Translations under genes and position numbers: made by a program
Shown: piece after piece, positions 28,760-37,848 of the stretch
How the letters are laid out: the number at the start of each line of letters is the position of its first letter
How positions within the stretch are numbered: the stretch's first letter is position 1
The notes under the pieces: generated by a model
The model's database searches: none
Told to the model about the DNA's origin: nothing
What the model saw: only the letters and a program-made list of their open reading frames with translations
Assembly (NCBI RefSeq): GCF_011378855.1
Contig: NZ_WTLB01000015.1
Coordinates: 1 to 64,000 of the forward strand
DNA: 64,000 bases
DNA from: Pseudoalteromonas sp. Z1A8
GTDB taxonomy: Bacteria; Pseudomonadota; Gammaproteobacteria; Enterobacterales; Alteromonadaceae
Direction: 5' to 3'

Positions 28760-30277
28760 ATGAAGCTTAGTCGTATTATCAGTTTACCGATAACCGTTAT
28801 TGCATTAATAATTAGTACAAGCACACTTGCCGATAACCAGCGTCGTATTGATGTAGATAGCAAAGTAGTTACCCAACATAAAGCTAAAATTAATGGCCAA
28901 CGCTTTAATTATACCGTAGCCACAGGCACACAACCTGTATGGGATGATAAAGGCGACGCAGTTGCGACGCTGCAATACACCTATTATACCCGCGACAAAG
29001 TTGACGACAGAACAACTCGTCCATTACTTATTTCGTTTAATGGCGGGCCTGGTTCGGCCTCCGTATGGATGCACCTTGCCTATACTGGCCCTCGCGTATT
29101 AAAAATTGATGACGAAGGCTATCCTATTCAACCTTATGGTGTAAAAGACAATCCATACTCTGTGCTTGATATTGCCGATATTGTTTACGTAAACCCAGTA
29201 AATACAGGCTACTCTCGCGTACTTGAAAACGACAAAGGCGAACTTCCTTCCAAAGCAAAACAAAAAGAGCTATTTTTTGGTGTTAATGCCGATATTAAAT
29301 ACCTTGCTGAGTGGCTAAATACCTTTGTAAATAGAGCAGAGCGCTGGCGCTCACCTAAGTTTTTAATTGGTGAAAGCTACGGTACAACACGCGTATCAGG
29401 CCTTGCTCATGAGCTTCAAAATAGTCAGTGGATGTATATAAACGGTGTTGTACTGGTATCACCTACCGATATTGGTATTAAGCGCGACGGCCCAATTAAA
29501 GCAGCTAACCGCCTACCTTACTTTGCAGCGACTGCTTGGTATCACAAAGCACTTAAAGCCGACTTACAAGCTAAAGACCTAGACGAGTTATTACCTGAAG
29601 TTGAAGAGTTTACTGTAAATGAGTTAATTCCAGCGCTTGCTAAAGGTGGTTTTATTAACGCTGATGAAAAACGTCGCATAATTACAAAGATGGCGCACTA
29701 CGCAGGCTTATCAGAAAAATTTGTTGAGCAAAATAACTTAGATGTTCCAACTCAATTTTTCTGGAAAGAGCTACTACGTGAACGTGGTCAAACTGTGGGT
29801 CGCTTAGATTCTCGTTATTTAGGAATGGATAAACGCGACGCAGGTGAATCTCCTGACTACTGGGCTGAACTTACCTCATGGTTACACTCTTTTACTCCTG
29901 CAATTAATCATTATTTGCGTGAAGAGCTAAACTATAAAACAGACGTAAAATATAATTTATTTGGTAATGTTCATCCGTGGGATAGAACCGGTAACAATAC
30001 GGGCGAAAACCTGCGCTTAGCAATGGCGCAAAACCCTTACTTAAACGTGATGATTCAATCAGGATACTTTGATGGTGCAACCAATTACTTTGACGCTAAA
30101 TATACGTTATGGCAATTAGATCCAAGCGGTAAGATGAAAGATCGTTTGAGCTTTAAAGGCTACAGAAGTGGACACATGATGTACCTTCGCCATGCTGATT
30201 TAGAAAGCTCTAACAATGATTTACGTAACTTTATAGAGCACGCTTTACCTAAAGAAGGGCAAGCGGCTAAATATTAA
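28760..30277 (+). CDS. secreted serine carboxypeptidase-like protein (peptidase S10)
   Basis: A 505-residue protein with a signal peptide (hydrophobic core about 8-22, cleavage near TLA). The S10 alpha/beta-hydrolase body shows the oxyanion segment SFNGGPGSASVWMHLAYTGPR (about 93-113), nucleophile S206 in GESYGTTR, an Asp region in QSGYFDGAT, and a C-terminal His in YRSGHMMYLRHADL. It would release C-terminal residues from peptides in the periplasm or outside the cell. That suits the protein-degrading life of marine Alteromonadales. It is monocistronic, with a terminator 14 bp after the stop. Confidence 0.92.
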   Translation: MKLSRIISLPITVIALIISTSTLADNQRRIDVDSKVVTQHKAKINGQRFNYTVATGTQPVWDDKGDAVATLQYTYYTRDKVDDRTTRPLLISFNGGPGSASVWMHLAYTGPRVLKIDDEGYPIQPYGVKDNPYSVLDIADIVYVNPVNTGYSRVLENDKGELPSKAKQKELFFGVNADIKYLAEWLNTFVNRAERWRSPKFLIGESYGTTRVSGLAHELQNSQWMYINGVVLVSPTDIGIKRDGPIKAANRLPYFAATAWYHKALKADLQAKDLDELLPEVEEFTVNELIPALAKGGFINADEKRRIITKMAHYAGLSEKFVEQNNLDVPTQFFWKELLRERGQTVGRLDSRYLGMDKRDAGESPDYWAELTSWLHSFTPAINHYLREELNYKTDVKYNLFGNVHPWDRTGNNTGENLRLAMAQNPYLNVMIQSGYFDGATNYFDAKYTLWQLDPSGKMKDRLSFKGYRSGHMMYLRHADLESSNNDLRNFIEHALPKEGQAAKY

Positions 30278-30290
30278 AATATTGATAAAT

Positions 30291-30317
30291 AAAATGGCTC
30301 TTTATGAGCCATTTTTT
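30291..30317. terminator. convergent terminator, S10 peptidase and hybrid kinase
   Basis: AAAATGGCTC / GAGCCATTTT around a TTTAT loop with T-run extensions both ways. The stop codon of the minus-strand kinase gene (30316) touches the hairpin. Confidence 0.88.
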
Positions 30318-32547
30318 ATGTGCGTTTTTCATATCTTAAGCAGTAACTTTTAAGCTGAGTAACAACATCGTTAAAGCAGGTCTCGAGACTTTGCATTTCA
30401 TTGTTATCAATAGATTCATTTTCTGCATGCGTTTCAATCTGCTGACATATATCAGCCAGTTTAATAGCCCCTACCGATTTTGACGACGACTTTAAGGCAT
30501 GTGCCTGAAAAGCTAAGTCAACATAGTTTTTGCTCTTGGCATACGCATTAGCCAATTTAATTTGCTCTCCTGCTGTTTGTAAAAACGCATTAAATACCAT
30601 GCAGTGGACTGTTGGGTCATCACCAAGCATTGCTTTTAGCAGCGTAATATCGAGTTGGTCAAAACTATCTGAAGCTATACTTTCAGTATCTGGCTTTTCT
30701 GAGCATGTATTAACTATTGTTTGCGAATGTTCCATCAATAACGACTTTAATTTAACAAGCTCAATGGGTTTGGTTAAAAAGCCGTTCATTCCGCAACTAT
30801 AACAATTATCTATATTGTTTTTGGTAATGTTGGCAGTAATTGCAATTATGATAAGTTCATCAAAACGGGTGTCTTCGCGTATTTTTTTAGCTAACCCTAA
30901 CCCATCGAGTAAAGGCATTTGAATATCGGTTAGTAAAATATCGAAGTGTTTATTTTGCAGAGTTTCCCAGGCTTGTTCCCCATTACTTACAAAAGTAGAA
31001 CACACTCCAAGCATGGTTAATTGCTGTTTTAATACTTGCTGATTTGTAACCTGATCTTCTGCCACTAAAACCTCAAGCGTAGGAAGAGTGACTGTATCTA
31101 AGCTTTGCTGTGTTATTTGAGGAGCTTGCACTTGTGCTGGCAAGTCCGCTTGATCGAAGCTGTTAAAGTTTAGTGTAAAACAAGAGCCTTTGTGCTGCTC
31201 ACTTTGTGCATTTAAAGACCCCTGCATCCGCTCTACCAGTTGCTTAGTTATTACTAAACCAATACCTGTACCATTTACCTTACTGGTTTCAGCTCCTAAA
31301 CGGTCAAAGGGTTTAAATAAGCGAGAAATATCATCTGGAGCAAATCCACATCCTGTATCTATTACATCTATTTCGCACTGTTTATTACTTAATACCCGGC
31401 AATTAATATTAATACTGCCGTTTGGTTTGTTGTATTTAATCGCATTTGAAAGCAAGTTAAGCATCACTTGTTTAAAGCGGCGCTGGTCAATATAAACCCT
31501 TAGCCCTTCTAAGGACTCAAACCCTTGTGTTTTCAACGTTATTGATTGTCCTTTAATAAGCTCAGTGACGAGCTCTACAGACTCCTCTAATACGCTTTTA
31601 ATAGGCACATAAGAAAAACTAAACTGCATATTACCCGACTCAATAGCCGTTAAATCAAGTACATCGTCTATAAGTAATAATAGATGTTCCCCGGCTTGAT
31701 AAATGCTTTTCGCGTTTTCTTTTTGTACTTTGTTTGCACTTTCATCATATCCATACAGCTGGGCTAAGCCCAAAATTGCATTTAATGGGGTTCTTAATTC
31801 GTGGCTCATACTGGCCATAAAGTCTGATTTAGCTTTACTTGCCGACTCTGCTTGAATACGTAATACATTCAATTTTTGATGGTTATTAGCAACCTCATCA
31901 ACCATGTTATTAAATGCACTTATTACACTGCCCACTTCGTTTTGTTGCTGTTTATCTATATGGCAATCAAAGTCGCCTTTTGCTAAGCGTGAAAACCCCT
32001 GTTTTAGCGTCCTCAAAGGCGATGTAACCCTGTAATCCACCAGCCAAGCTAAGCCAATAAAAACAATAACTAAAATAATAAATTGTATATATATTAGGGT
32101 GTAATGAAGTTTTGAAGATTCGTTTATTTCATTCGTAAAATTAACAACCAAGCTAATATTAGCCAGCGGTTTATCTAAAAAAATCACTTGCTGAGATAAC
32201 AACATATCGCCGTTTTCATTTGCTCCAACCCAATTATCAAGTGGGTAGAGCTGGTTTTTTGAATCAATATCAACAACTTTAATACTTTTCCAATTAGGCC
32301 GAGTTTGTAGTTGACTGTCTATTTCTTCATACAATTCTGCATACTGCCTAGTTAATAAGGGCGTAGTTATAGACGTTGATAGTTGAGCTAAAGAGCGCTG
32401 AGCAGCCTTCGACAAGTCATCGTTCACCCATCTAGCTTGCTCAGGCAGTGCATAAAATATGAAAAGACAGGCCATAAGCAAGCCACATATCAATACAACA
32501 ATAAAGCTTTGTGCCCTTAAGCTACGAAACCCTCTAATTTTCAACAT
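30316..32547 (-). CDS. hybrid sensor histidine kinase (HAMP-HisKA-HATPase-REC-Hpt)
   Basis: A 743-residue membrane kinase. TM1 is at about 15-33, with a periplasmic domain of about 120 residues. TM2 is at about 150-170. HAMP (about 171-225) is followed by HisKA with H249 in SMSHELRTPLN, HATPase (DTGCGFAPDD, GTGIGLVITKQL), REC with D541 in LLTDIQMPLLDG, and an Hpt domain with H683 in QAHALKSSSKSVG. A complete phosphorelay lies in one chain, with no response regulator beside it. It overlaps by 14 bp the upstream PhnD-like gene, which suggests that the binding protein presents the ligand. The TorT/TorS-like arrangement is inferred. Confidence 0.93.
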   Translation of the reverse strand: MLKIRGFRSLRAQSFIVVLICGLLMACLFIFYALPEQARWVNDDLSKAAQRSLAQLSTSITTPLLTRQYAELYEEIDSQLQTRPNWKSIKVVDIDSKNQLYPLDNWVGANENGDMLLSQQVIFLDKPLANISLVVNFTNEINESSKLHYTLIYIQFIILVIVFIGLAWLVDYRVTSPLRTLKQGFSRLAKGDFDCHIDKQQQNEVGSVISAFNNMVDEVANNHQKLNVLRIQAESASKAKSDFMASMSHELRTPLNAILGLAQLYGYDESANKVQKENAKSIYQAGEHLLLLIDDVLDLTAIESGNMQFSFSYVPIKSVLEESVELVTELIKGQSITLKTQGFESLEGLRVYIDQRRFKQVMLNLLSNAIKYNKPNGSININCRVLSNKQCEIDVIDTGCGFAPDDISRLFKPFDRLGAETSKVNGTGIGLVITKQLVERMQGSLNAQSEQHKGSCFTLNFNSFDQADLPAQVQAPQITQQSLDTVTLPTLEVLVAEDQVTNQQVLKQQLTMLGVCSTFVSNGEQAWETLQNKHFDILLTDIQMPLLDGLGLAKKIREDTRFDELIIIAITANITKNNIDNCYSCGMNGFLTKPIELVKLKSLLMEHSQTIVNTCSEKPDTESIASDSFDQLDITLLKAMLGDDPTVHCMVFNAFLQTAGEQIKLANAYAKSKNYVDLAFQAHALKSSSKSVGAIKLADICQQIETHAENESIDNNEMQSLETCFNDVVTQLKSYCLRYEKRT

Positions 32548-33346
32548 AAAATGAGCGCAGCCCCCATTGTGTTAGCTGCTGATATTCAGCTAAATTTGCA
32601 ATACTAGGGTTAATAATCGGGATACCCTCAAGTAAATGCTTATGTTCTGGGCTTTGCCCAATGTCTAAAATAGCTTGTTGTACTTTTAACTGTATTGGAG
32701 GGTCAACCCTTGGGTGGGCTACAATTGGATGACGACTAATTTCACGTGTTTTATAAAGAATTTTAAGCTTACTTTGTAAACTTTCAGGCTGTTGCTTAAA
32801 CGTACCCATTACGCCACCACCTGCCATTGTTGAGTGCAGTGCTACATTTAAATATACCGATGGGTGGGTTTGGACATATACAGGCTTTATGCTCAAGTCG
32901 TATAACAATGCTAAGTCAGCTCTCATTAATAATGACGCACCTAATGCATTAGGTGCAGGGAATGCTATTTCGGCGCCTTCAAGCTGACTTAAATTATCAA
33001 TACCACTGTCTTTATTTACTACCAAAATACCTTGCAGCTTTCGCCCTGCATCTTTTATTAGTGGCAAATATCCCTGCTGCTCATATGCTATAACACTGTG
33101 CCATGGGTTCATATATGCAAAGTCGTACTCGCCGTTAGCAAAGGCTTTTTCAAATACTGGAATGGACTCAACTGTAATTAGTTTTATTGATACCCCTGTT
33201 TGCTTACTTACTTGCTCTAACAAAGGTTGCCAAATCGCGTTTAACTTTTGCGGCTCATATTGCGGCACTACACCAAAGGTATACTCTTGAGCAAATAAGA
33301 GTGAACTGTGCATAAAACATAATATAGCCACTAAATACTTCATCAA
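32534..33346 (-). CDS. PhnD-like periplasmic binding protein (orphan, sensor-linked)
   Basis: A 270-residue periplasmic protein with a signal peptide (cleavage near LLFA-QEYTF). The PhnD-type phosphate/phosphite/phosphonate-binding fold shows VVPQYEPQKLNAIWQPLLEQ near the N terminus, FAYMNPWHSVIAYEQQGY and LVVNKDSGIDNLSQLEGAEI. There is no ABC permease or ATPase gene nearby. The frame overlaps the hybrid-kinase gene by 14 bp. An auxiliary sensing role, like TorT for TorS, is therefore more likely than uptake. GGAG precedes the ATG. The ligand cannot be read from the sequence; PhnD-like proteins are diverse. Confidence 0.88.
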   Translation of the reverse strand: MMKYLVAILCFMHSSLLFAQEYTFGVVPQYEPQKLNAIWQPLLEQVSKQTGVSIKLITVESIPVFEKAFANGEYDFAYMNPWHSVIAYEQQGYLPLIKDAGRKLQGILVVNKDSGIDNLSQLEGAEIAFPAPNALGASLLMRADLALLYDLSIKPVYVQTHPSVYLNVALHSTMAGGGVMGTFKQQPESLQSKLKILYKTREISRHPIVAHPRVDPPIQLKVQQAILDIGQSPEHKHLLEGIPIINPSIANLAEYQQLTQWGLRSFYVEN

Positions 33347-33430
33347 TTCTCCAATTAATAGCGTGTCATTATTGCTTAAGCGTAGTTAAAGACTACTAAA
33401 CACACCATAAAATTATTATGTATTCTATAT

Positions 33431-34090
33431 TTAGCACTGACCGGCTTTGATTACAGGTAGTTTTGGAGTGTATTTTTTATGTGTGAGCATATGGTGCAAA
33501 TTCATAAATGTGTTGTAAGTACTTTTCAATCCAACCTTATTGCTTAGCCAAGTAGGTATTGCCCCATCAGGCAAAGCATATATTTGGTATTCAATATCAA
33601 GGCGGCCTTTGTCCTCACTGAGTAGCCAGCGTGCATTTAAAGTAGTAATTCTTATAACACCATCATTTTGGGGCAGCTCATTAGGGCGAGCATTAATAAG
33701 CAATTGGCTCTTATTTGCAGTTAACTGTGAATAGCAAGAATGAGTAATGCTATCTCTAACAGGCCAAGGAGAATTAAAATAACTGTACACTAAATTTTCT
33801 GATGGGCTTATGTGCTTAATAATCTTTACCTGAGATACATTTTCGAGCCATTGGGGTGCAGCATCGGTATCGCTAAGTAACTCTAAAAACTCATTGGTAG
33901 ATACATCTTTCACGCTCATCTGCGCTTTTACTTCAAAGGTATTATCACTGTGGCTTTGATAATACACACTTACGCCATTTTTGTTTTTATACAAATGCCA
34001 TGTTGGCTCAGCGTAAGTGTTAAAACTAACTAATAAAAGAATAACGAATAAGCACTTTTGCAACTGAATTTTATTACAAAAGTGCATCAT
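33431..34090 (-). CDS. exported START-like lipid-binding-domain protein
   Basis: A 219-residue protein with a signal peptide (hydrophobic core about 13-23, cleavage near TYA) and a START/SRPBCC-like domain from about residue 28. Segments include WHLYKNKNGVSVYYQSH, FLELLSDTDAAPQWLENVSQVKII and YSYFNSPWPVRDSITHSCY. The family binds hydrophobic ligands in a deep cavity; a periplasmic role is inferred. The ATG follows directly after the CYTH-CHAD stop codon, so the two are translationally linked. Function is otherwise unknown. Confidence 0.85.
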   Translation of the reverse strand: MMHFCNKIQLQKCLFVILLLVSFNTYAEPTWHLYKNKNGVSVYYQSHSDNTFEVKAQMSVKDVSTNEFLELLSDTDAAPQWLENVSQVKIIKHISPSENLVYSYFNSPWPVRDSITHSCYSQLTANKSQLLINARPNELPQNDGVIRITTLNARWLLSEDKGRLDIEYQIYALPDGAIPTWLSNKVGLKSTYNTFMNLHHMLTHKKYTPKLPVIKAGQC

Positions 34091-35614
34091 TTATTTTTGC
34101 CAGTAAGGTTCTATGTCCAATGAAGCCAAACGGCTTTGCTCCATGGCACTAACCAAATATTCAGACTTTTGCTCAAGCCATGATTGGATTTTAGCAAGCT
34201 GCTCATCTTCTTGCCCAGCGCATAACTGTTTTAAATACTCAAGCGTGCTTAACTCATAAATACCATGGGAAATATCAAGCCATGGTAATCTAAACTCTAG
34301 GCGTTCTTCTTTATCAAATAACGATCCTAAACAGTTACCACTCAGTAAACTATTTTCAAGTTGAGTGCGCAGGTTTAAATACGAAGCGACATCGAGCGTT
34401 TGCTCTTTTGGAAGTAATTCGTGTAGATTTTTCCAGTCTTTATTAAAAAGCCTACTCGCAATCGACGACACATTTTGCTCAGCTGCTTGAAGCTCTGTTT
34501 GCCCCCAGTCTTTACGCCATTGCTTATCGATTAACCAGGTAGTTAACGACAGTAATAAACGATTATAACGCGCACTATGAAACAGTGCATTTATATCGTC
34601 AATACTTGGCTGTAACTCTTTTAAATCACCAATTACTTGAGTAAGTGCTGGCGCTGCATTAATTTTTTTATAAAAAGCATGACGTTTAGACGTGTACGTT
34701 TTTAATTGAATCGCGTTTTCTACCCACGCTAATTCGCTTAATAACCATTTAAGCTCTGTACGTAAGTGATCTGTGCTTTCTTTGGATACTATATCGTCGT
34801 ACAACCAAAAAGTATGACGAATTAAACTAATGCCGTCAGTTACGCGTTTAAGCGTTTTTAAGCTTGGCTTATCGAAATAGCATTGTTCGTGTTTTTGTAC
34901 AAAACGAATACCAAAGTTCATGGCCTCAATTAAAGCGCGTTCTTGAGTCGTCGACTTTGGTAATTGAACAAAACCAATAGACTTACTCGGCGTTAAAGGT
35001 GTTTCATCAGCAAGACGATAACCACGAGCAGCCTTAGAATATAAACCTAAACGAATACAGTTTTGGCTAACAAGTACGTCCGCAAATGCAAATAACTCAT
35101 TACGACTGCCCTCAACAAGCTCAATTTCAAGCTCGCTAATAATTTCAATTTTACCCGAAGCTGCAATTTCACCTTTATCGAGTACGACTTCAATTTTAGC
35201 GCCACTTTCGGTTTCAATTAACCAAGTACGACGAATAAAGTTAGTACTAAATATTGGATACAAGTTTTTTGAAATCGCACTTATTTGCATACCATGAGGC
35301 CAAATATCAGCATCAAACGCCATTAAATTAGGGCGACTTGATTCAATTGGTAAATTGTACTCAGGACGCTGATGCAAACCACCTACAACTTCACCGGCAA
35401 GCTTTATAGTTTGCTCACATTCGCTGTCAGAACAACGCGTTCTAAACCCAATATCAAGCGCTCTAAGCTCTCGGCTTGGCGTGTCATAGTATGCATTTTG
35501 TAAACTGCGTGACGGTTTATTCTTCACCGTTTTTGCAAATTGAGTAATTAATGAGGGGATCAGTGGAATAACGGCATCTGATACCAAAAATTTCAGTTCT
35601 ATCTCAGTATCCAT
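34091..35614 (-). CDS. CYTH-CHAD protein, inorganic triphosphatase (YgiF-like)
   Basis: A 507-residue protein with an N-terminal CYTH domain (about 1-205) that starts with the signature EIELKF (ExExK) and has the basic and acidic residues of the triphosphate tunnel (RTR, EIVSELEIELVEG-like strand). A C-terminal CHAD domain (about 215-500) is rich in His and basic residues; CHAD domains are known to bind polyphosphate. E. coli YgiF with this architecture hydrolyses inorganic triphosphate. The divergent YgiM-like gene at 36093 mirrors the E. coli ygiF-ygiM neighbourhood, but a MITE is inserted between them here. Confidence 0.92.
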   Translation of the reverse strand: MDTEIELKFLVSDAVIPLIPSLITQFAKTVKNKPSRSLQNAYYDTPSRELRALDIGFRTRCSDSECEQTIKLAGEVVGGLHQRPEYNLPIESSRPNLMAFDADIWPHGMQISAISKNLYPIFSTNFIRRTWLIETESGAKIEVVLDKGEIAASGKIEIISELEIELVEGSRNELFAFADVLVSQNCIRLGLYSKAARGYRLADETPLTPSKSIGFVQLPKSTTQERALIEAMNFGIRFVQKHEQCYFDKPSLKTLKRVTDGISLIRHTFWLYDDIVSKESTDHLRTELKWLLSELAWVENAIQLKTYTSKRHAFYKKINAAPALTQVIGDLKELQPSIDDINALFHSARYNRLLLSLTTWLIDKQWRKDWGQTELQAAEQNVSSIASRLFNKDWKNLHELLPKEQTLDVASYLNLRTQLENSLLSGNCLGSLFDKEERLEFRLPWLDISHGIYELSTLEYLKQLCAGQEDEQLAKIQSWLEQKSEYLVSAMEQSRLASLDIEPYWQK

Positions 35615-35698
35615 TCGGTTTGCGGATTACCTTTAAAATAAATAAGTGCTCAAAATAAACAAAGCGCCTTAACAATGCAAATTTTTTAGCCTTATTTA

Positions 35699-35962
35699 GG
35701 GCCTGTTGACCTTTCAGGATTAAAATTTGTTCAATCTAGGGGCGGTTTAATCTCGGCGCGAGGTTTGTAACCTAGTGGGCTAAGTAAAAACCGAGCAACA
35801 AAGAGTAAATTGTCCCTAGGTAGAACCCTTCGGGCAGCGCATGTTTGGTATTTATGCTACGTTATCGCCTATTTATGGGGAATAACCACACTACATAGGC
35901 CCTGCCTTGCCTAAATACCAAACAGTCTGCTGCAAATTCAACCTCGAAAAATAAACAGGCCC
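35699..35962. mobile_element. MITE-like element, copy 2 (264 bp)
   Basis: Same length, orientation and terminal repeats (GGGCCTGTT 35699-35707, AACAGGCCC 35954-35962) as 8045-8308, again flanked by TA (35697-35698, 35963-35964). The long internal arms are CTAGGGGCGGTTTA (35736-35749) and TAAATTGTCCCTAG (35806-35819), still fully pairable as RNA through three G.U pairs. It lies 85 bp before the CYTH-CHAD start and 131 bp before the SH3 gene. Confidence 0.85.
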
Positions 35963-36092
35963 TAATACCTAAGCCTTAGCTGGGTTACAATATCAGTCTT
36001 GCTATTGAGCTATATAATCCATACTATCTAGCTACTTATGTGAAATAAAACCACGTTCATAACGGACACAGCTAGATCAACAAGGTAGATAA

Positions 36093-36698
36093 ATGCTAAA
36101 ACATTGTTTATTAGGGCTACTTTTAACAGCCGCCACATTTATGAGTTATGCACAAGAAGCACAACCTGCAAGTTCAACTAATGCAAACACCGCTTATATT
36201 ATCGATAATCTATATACTTTTATGCGATCTGGTGCGAGTAAAAATTATCGACTACTCGGCTCTGTAGATGCGGGAACAAAGTTAACCTTGTTATCAAACG
36301 AAGAAAACGGCTTTATAAAAATTAAAGATGATAAAGACCGTGAAGGTTGGATAGAAACTAAGTTTATATCTAAAACGGCAGGCTTACACCAACAGTACAA
36401 AACACTAAGCAGTGAAATGAGCACCATGCAAGAAAAGCTACGCCAAGCTCAGGTAGAACTTCCGCAACTGCAAGAGCAAAACCAAACCTTAACTGATAAA
36501 AACCTACAGTTATCTGCTCAAATCACTAAACTTAAAACAACGCTAGAGCAAGAGCGTACTCAAAAAGAAGCAGCGAGTTCAAAAGAGAAACGCCAGCTAC
36601 TTACTTACGGTGGTGCTATTGCATTTTTAGGCCTGTTTTTAGGTATTATTTTAACGATAGTGCTGTCGCGTCGTAAGCGCTACGAAGGTTGGGCGTAA
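36093..36698 (+). CDS. YgiM-like SH3-domain membrane protein (TIGR04211 type)
   Basis: A 201-residue protein. Signal peptide (about 1-20, cleavage near SYA). Bacterial SH3 domain (about 32-98: TFMRSGASKNYRLLGSVDAG, DREGWIETKFI). Long coiled coil (about 100-165, many Gln/Glu/Leu). One C-terminal membrane helix (about 171-190) followed by the basic SRRKRYEGWA. The same architecture and tail occur in E. coli YgiM. The role is unknown; the SH3 domain probably faces the periplasm and may bind the cell wall. AAGG precedes the ATG. It is monocistronic, ending before a terminator. Confidence 0.9.
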   Translation: MLKHCLLGLLLTAATFMSYAQEAQPASSTNANTAYIIDNLYTFMRSGASKNYRLLGSVDAGTKLTLLSNEENGFIKIKDDKDREGWIETKFISKTAGLHQQYKTLSSEMSTMQEKLRQAQVELPQLQEQNQTLTDKNLQLSAQITKLKTTLEQERTQKEAASSKEKRQLLTYGGAIAFLGLFLGIILTIVLSRRKRYEGWA

Positions 36699-36722
36699 GC
36701 CTTCCATATATCCGTTAAATAC

Positions 36723-36746
36723 AAAAAGCCGCTATTGCGGCTTTTT
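36723..36746. terminator. bidirectional terminator overlapping a coding end
   Basis: AAAAAGCCGC / GCGGCTTTTT around TATT. It ends the YgiM-like gene (plus). On the minus strand the stem also encodes the last codons (KKPQ, stop) of the CNNM/DUF21 gene. Confidence 0.88.
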
Positions 36747-37793
36747 GTTCTCTGTATTTTCATGCAATTCGAGCTTTGGTGCGCTCATACCTTTGAGCAA
36801 TCGACCAAATATATCAGCGCCAGTAATAATGCGCTTTACATCACTCCACACCAATACCACATCGTGATCAATGGCCCCATCAAACGATTTATCTAAAGAA
36901 TGACTAGCCCGTATTTTTAAAATCACTTCACTCAATCGCATCGCTTCGTCAGCAACAATTATAGGTCTGTGACAATAATGATACGGGTCAAATGTATCTG
37001 GCTCAAACAACGCTGAGCGTAAAAAGCCGTCTGCATCAACAACCAATAAAGGCCAACCATCTTCATTAGTAATGATCACCCAGTTGTAACCAGACTTATG
37101 TAGTTTTCGTAAAAACTCATTATCAGTCGTTAATGTAAGGTCTGGGAAAATAGGTAAATCGAGTTTAGTCGGCAGTGCAATAATAGAATCAGGATCAATT
37201 ATCTCCCCTTCTTTAGTTACGCTTATTTCATCTAAACTAAAAAAGTTAAGCGCGCCTATACCCTCAACATGTTGAACATCAGCTTCTTCTGCTTCTATGT
37301 GTTTGCGAATAATACCTCTGAGCTCACTTTCAGCAAAGTACGTAATCCCCTCTTTACCTAACCATGCATCAAGTATTAAAGCGGTTGGTTTCGCAACTAC
37401 ATAAAACAGAATCTGATAAAACTTAATTAGCGGCGAAAGCAGGCTCGCCATTTTAAGTGCATTACGAGAAAAATAAGCTTGCGGCGTTATTTCACCAATA
37501 ATAGTAATCGCAATGGTTGAGAATAAAAACGAACTAGCGCCCATTAATACCGAATCAGAAAGTAGCGTAAGCAGTACATTAATACCTACGTTACCCCATA
37601 AAATAGTCGATAATAAAAAGTTAGAGTCGTTTCGAAGAGCCATCACTTTTATGGCCGCTTCGTTCCCTTTTGTACTTTCCATTTCGAGCTGGAGTCTACT
37701 TAGTGAAAAAAATGCTAAGTTTAAGCCCGAAAATATTGCCGATTGTGAAATACACAAAGCAATTGCACACCAAATCATGACTTCAAAGGTCAT
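36732..37793 (-). CDS. CNNM/DUF21 (CorB-type) membrane protein
   Basis: A 353-residue protein with an N-terminal DUF21/CNNM transmembrane domain (about 1-180). It shows SAIFSGLNLAFFSLSRLQLEM, ITIIGEITPQAYFSRNALKMA and the KEGITYFAESELRGIIRKH juxtamembrane helix. A divergent cytoplasmic CBS-like region (about 190-340) follows. CNNM/CorB/CorC proteins are linked to Mg2+ efflux. The Mg2+ channel gene mgtE lies immediately upstream on the same strand (55 bp), which supports a shared role in magnesium balance. The CBS part is poorly conserved and there is no C-terminal CorC_HlyC domain. The last codons lie inside a terminator hairpin. Confidence 0.85.
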   Translation of the reverse strand: MTFEVMIWCAIALCISQSAIFSGLNLAFFSLSRLQLEMESTKGNEAAIKVMALRNDSNFLLSTILWGNVGINVLLTLLSDSVLMGASSFLFSTIAITIIGEITPQAYFSRNALKMASLLSPLIKFYQILFYVVAKPTALILDAWLGKEGITYFAESELRGIIRKHIEAEEADVQHVEGIGALNFFSLDEISVTKEGEIIDPDSIIALPTKLDLPIFPDLTLTTDNEFLRKLHKSGYNWVIITNEDGWPLLVVDADGFLRSALFEPDTFDPYHYCHRPIIVADEAMRLSEVILKIRASHSLDKSFDGAIDHDVVLVWSDVKRIITGADIFGRLLKGMSAPKLELHENTENKKPQ

Positions 37794-37811
37794 TGTATTT
37801 TCCTGTTAGTA

Positions 37812-37843
37812 ATACCAATTCACTTAATTAAGCGAATTGGTAT
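37812..37843. repeat. short palindrome related to the 160-bp repeat
   Basis: ATACCAATTC (37812-37821) pairs with GAATTGGTAT (37834-37843). Its complement reads TACCAATTCGCTTAATTAAG, close to the left end of the element at 22650. It is probably an end-to-end deletion form of the same repeat. It lies between mgtE and the CNNM gene and could attenuate read-through. Confidence 0.65.
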
Positions 37844-37848
37844 AAGGC

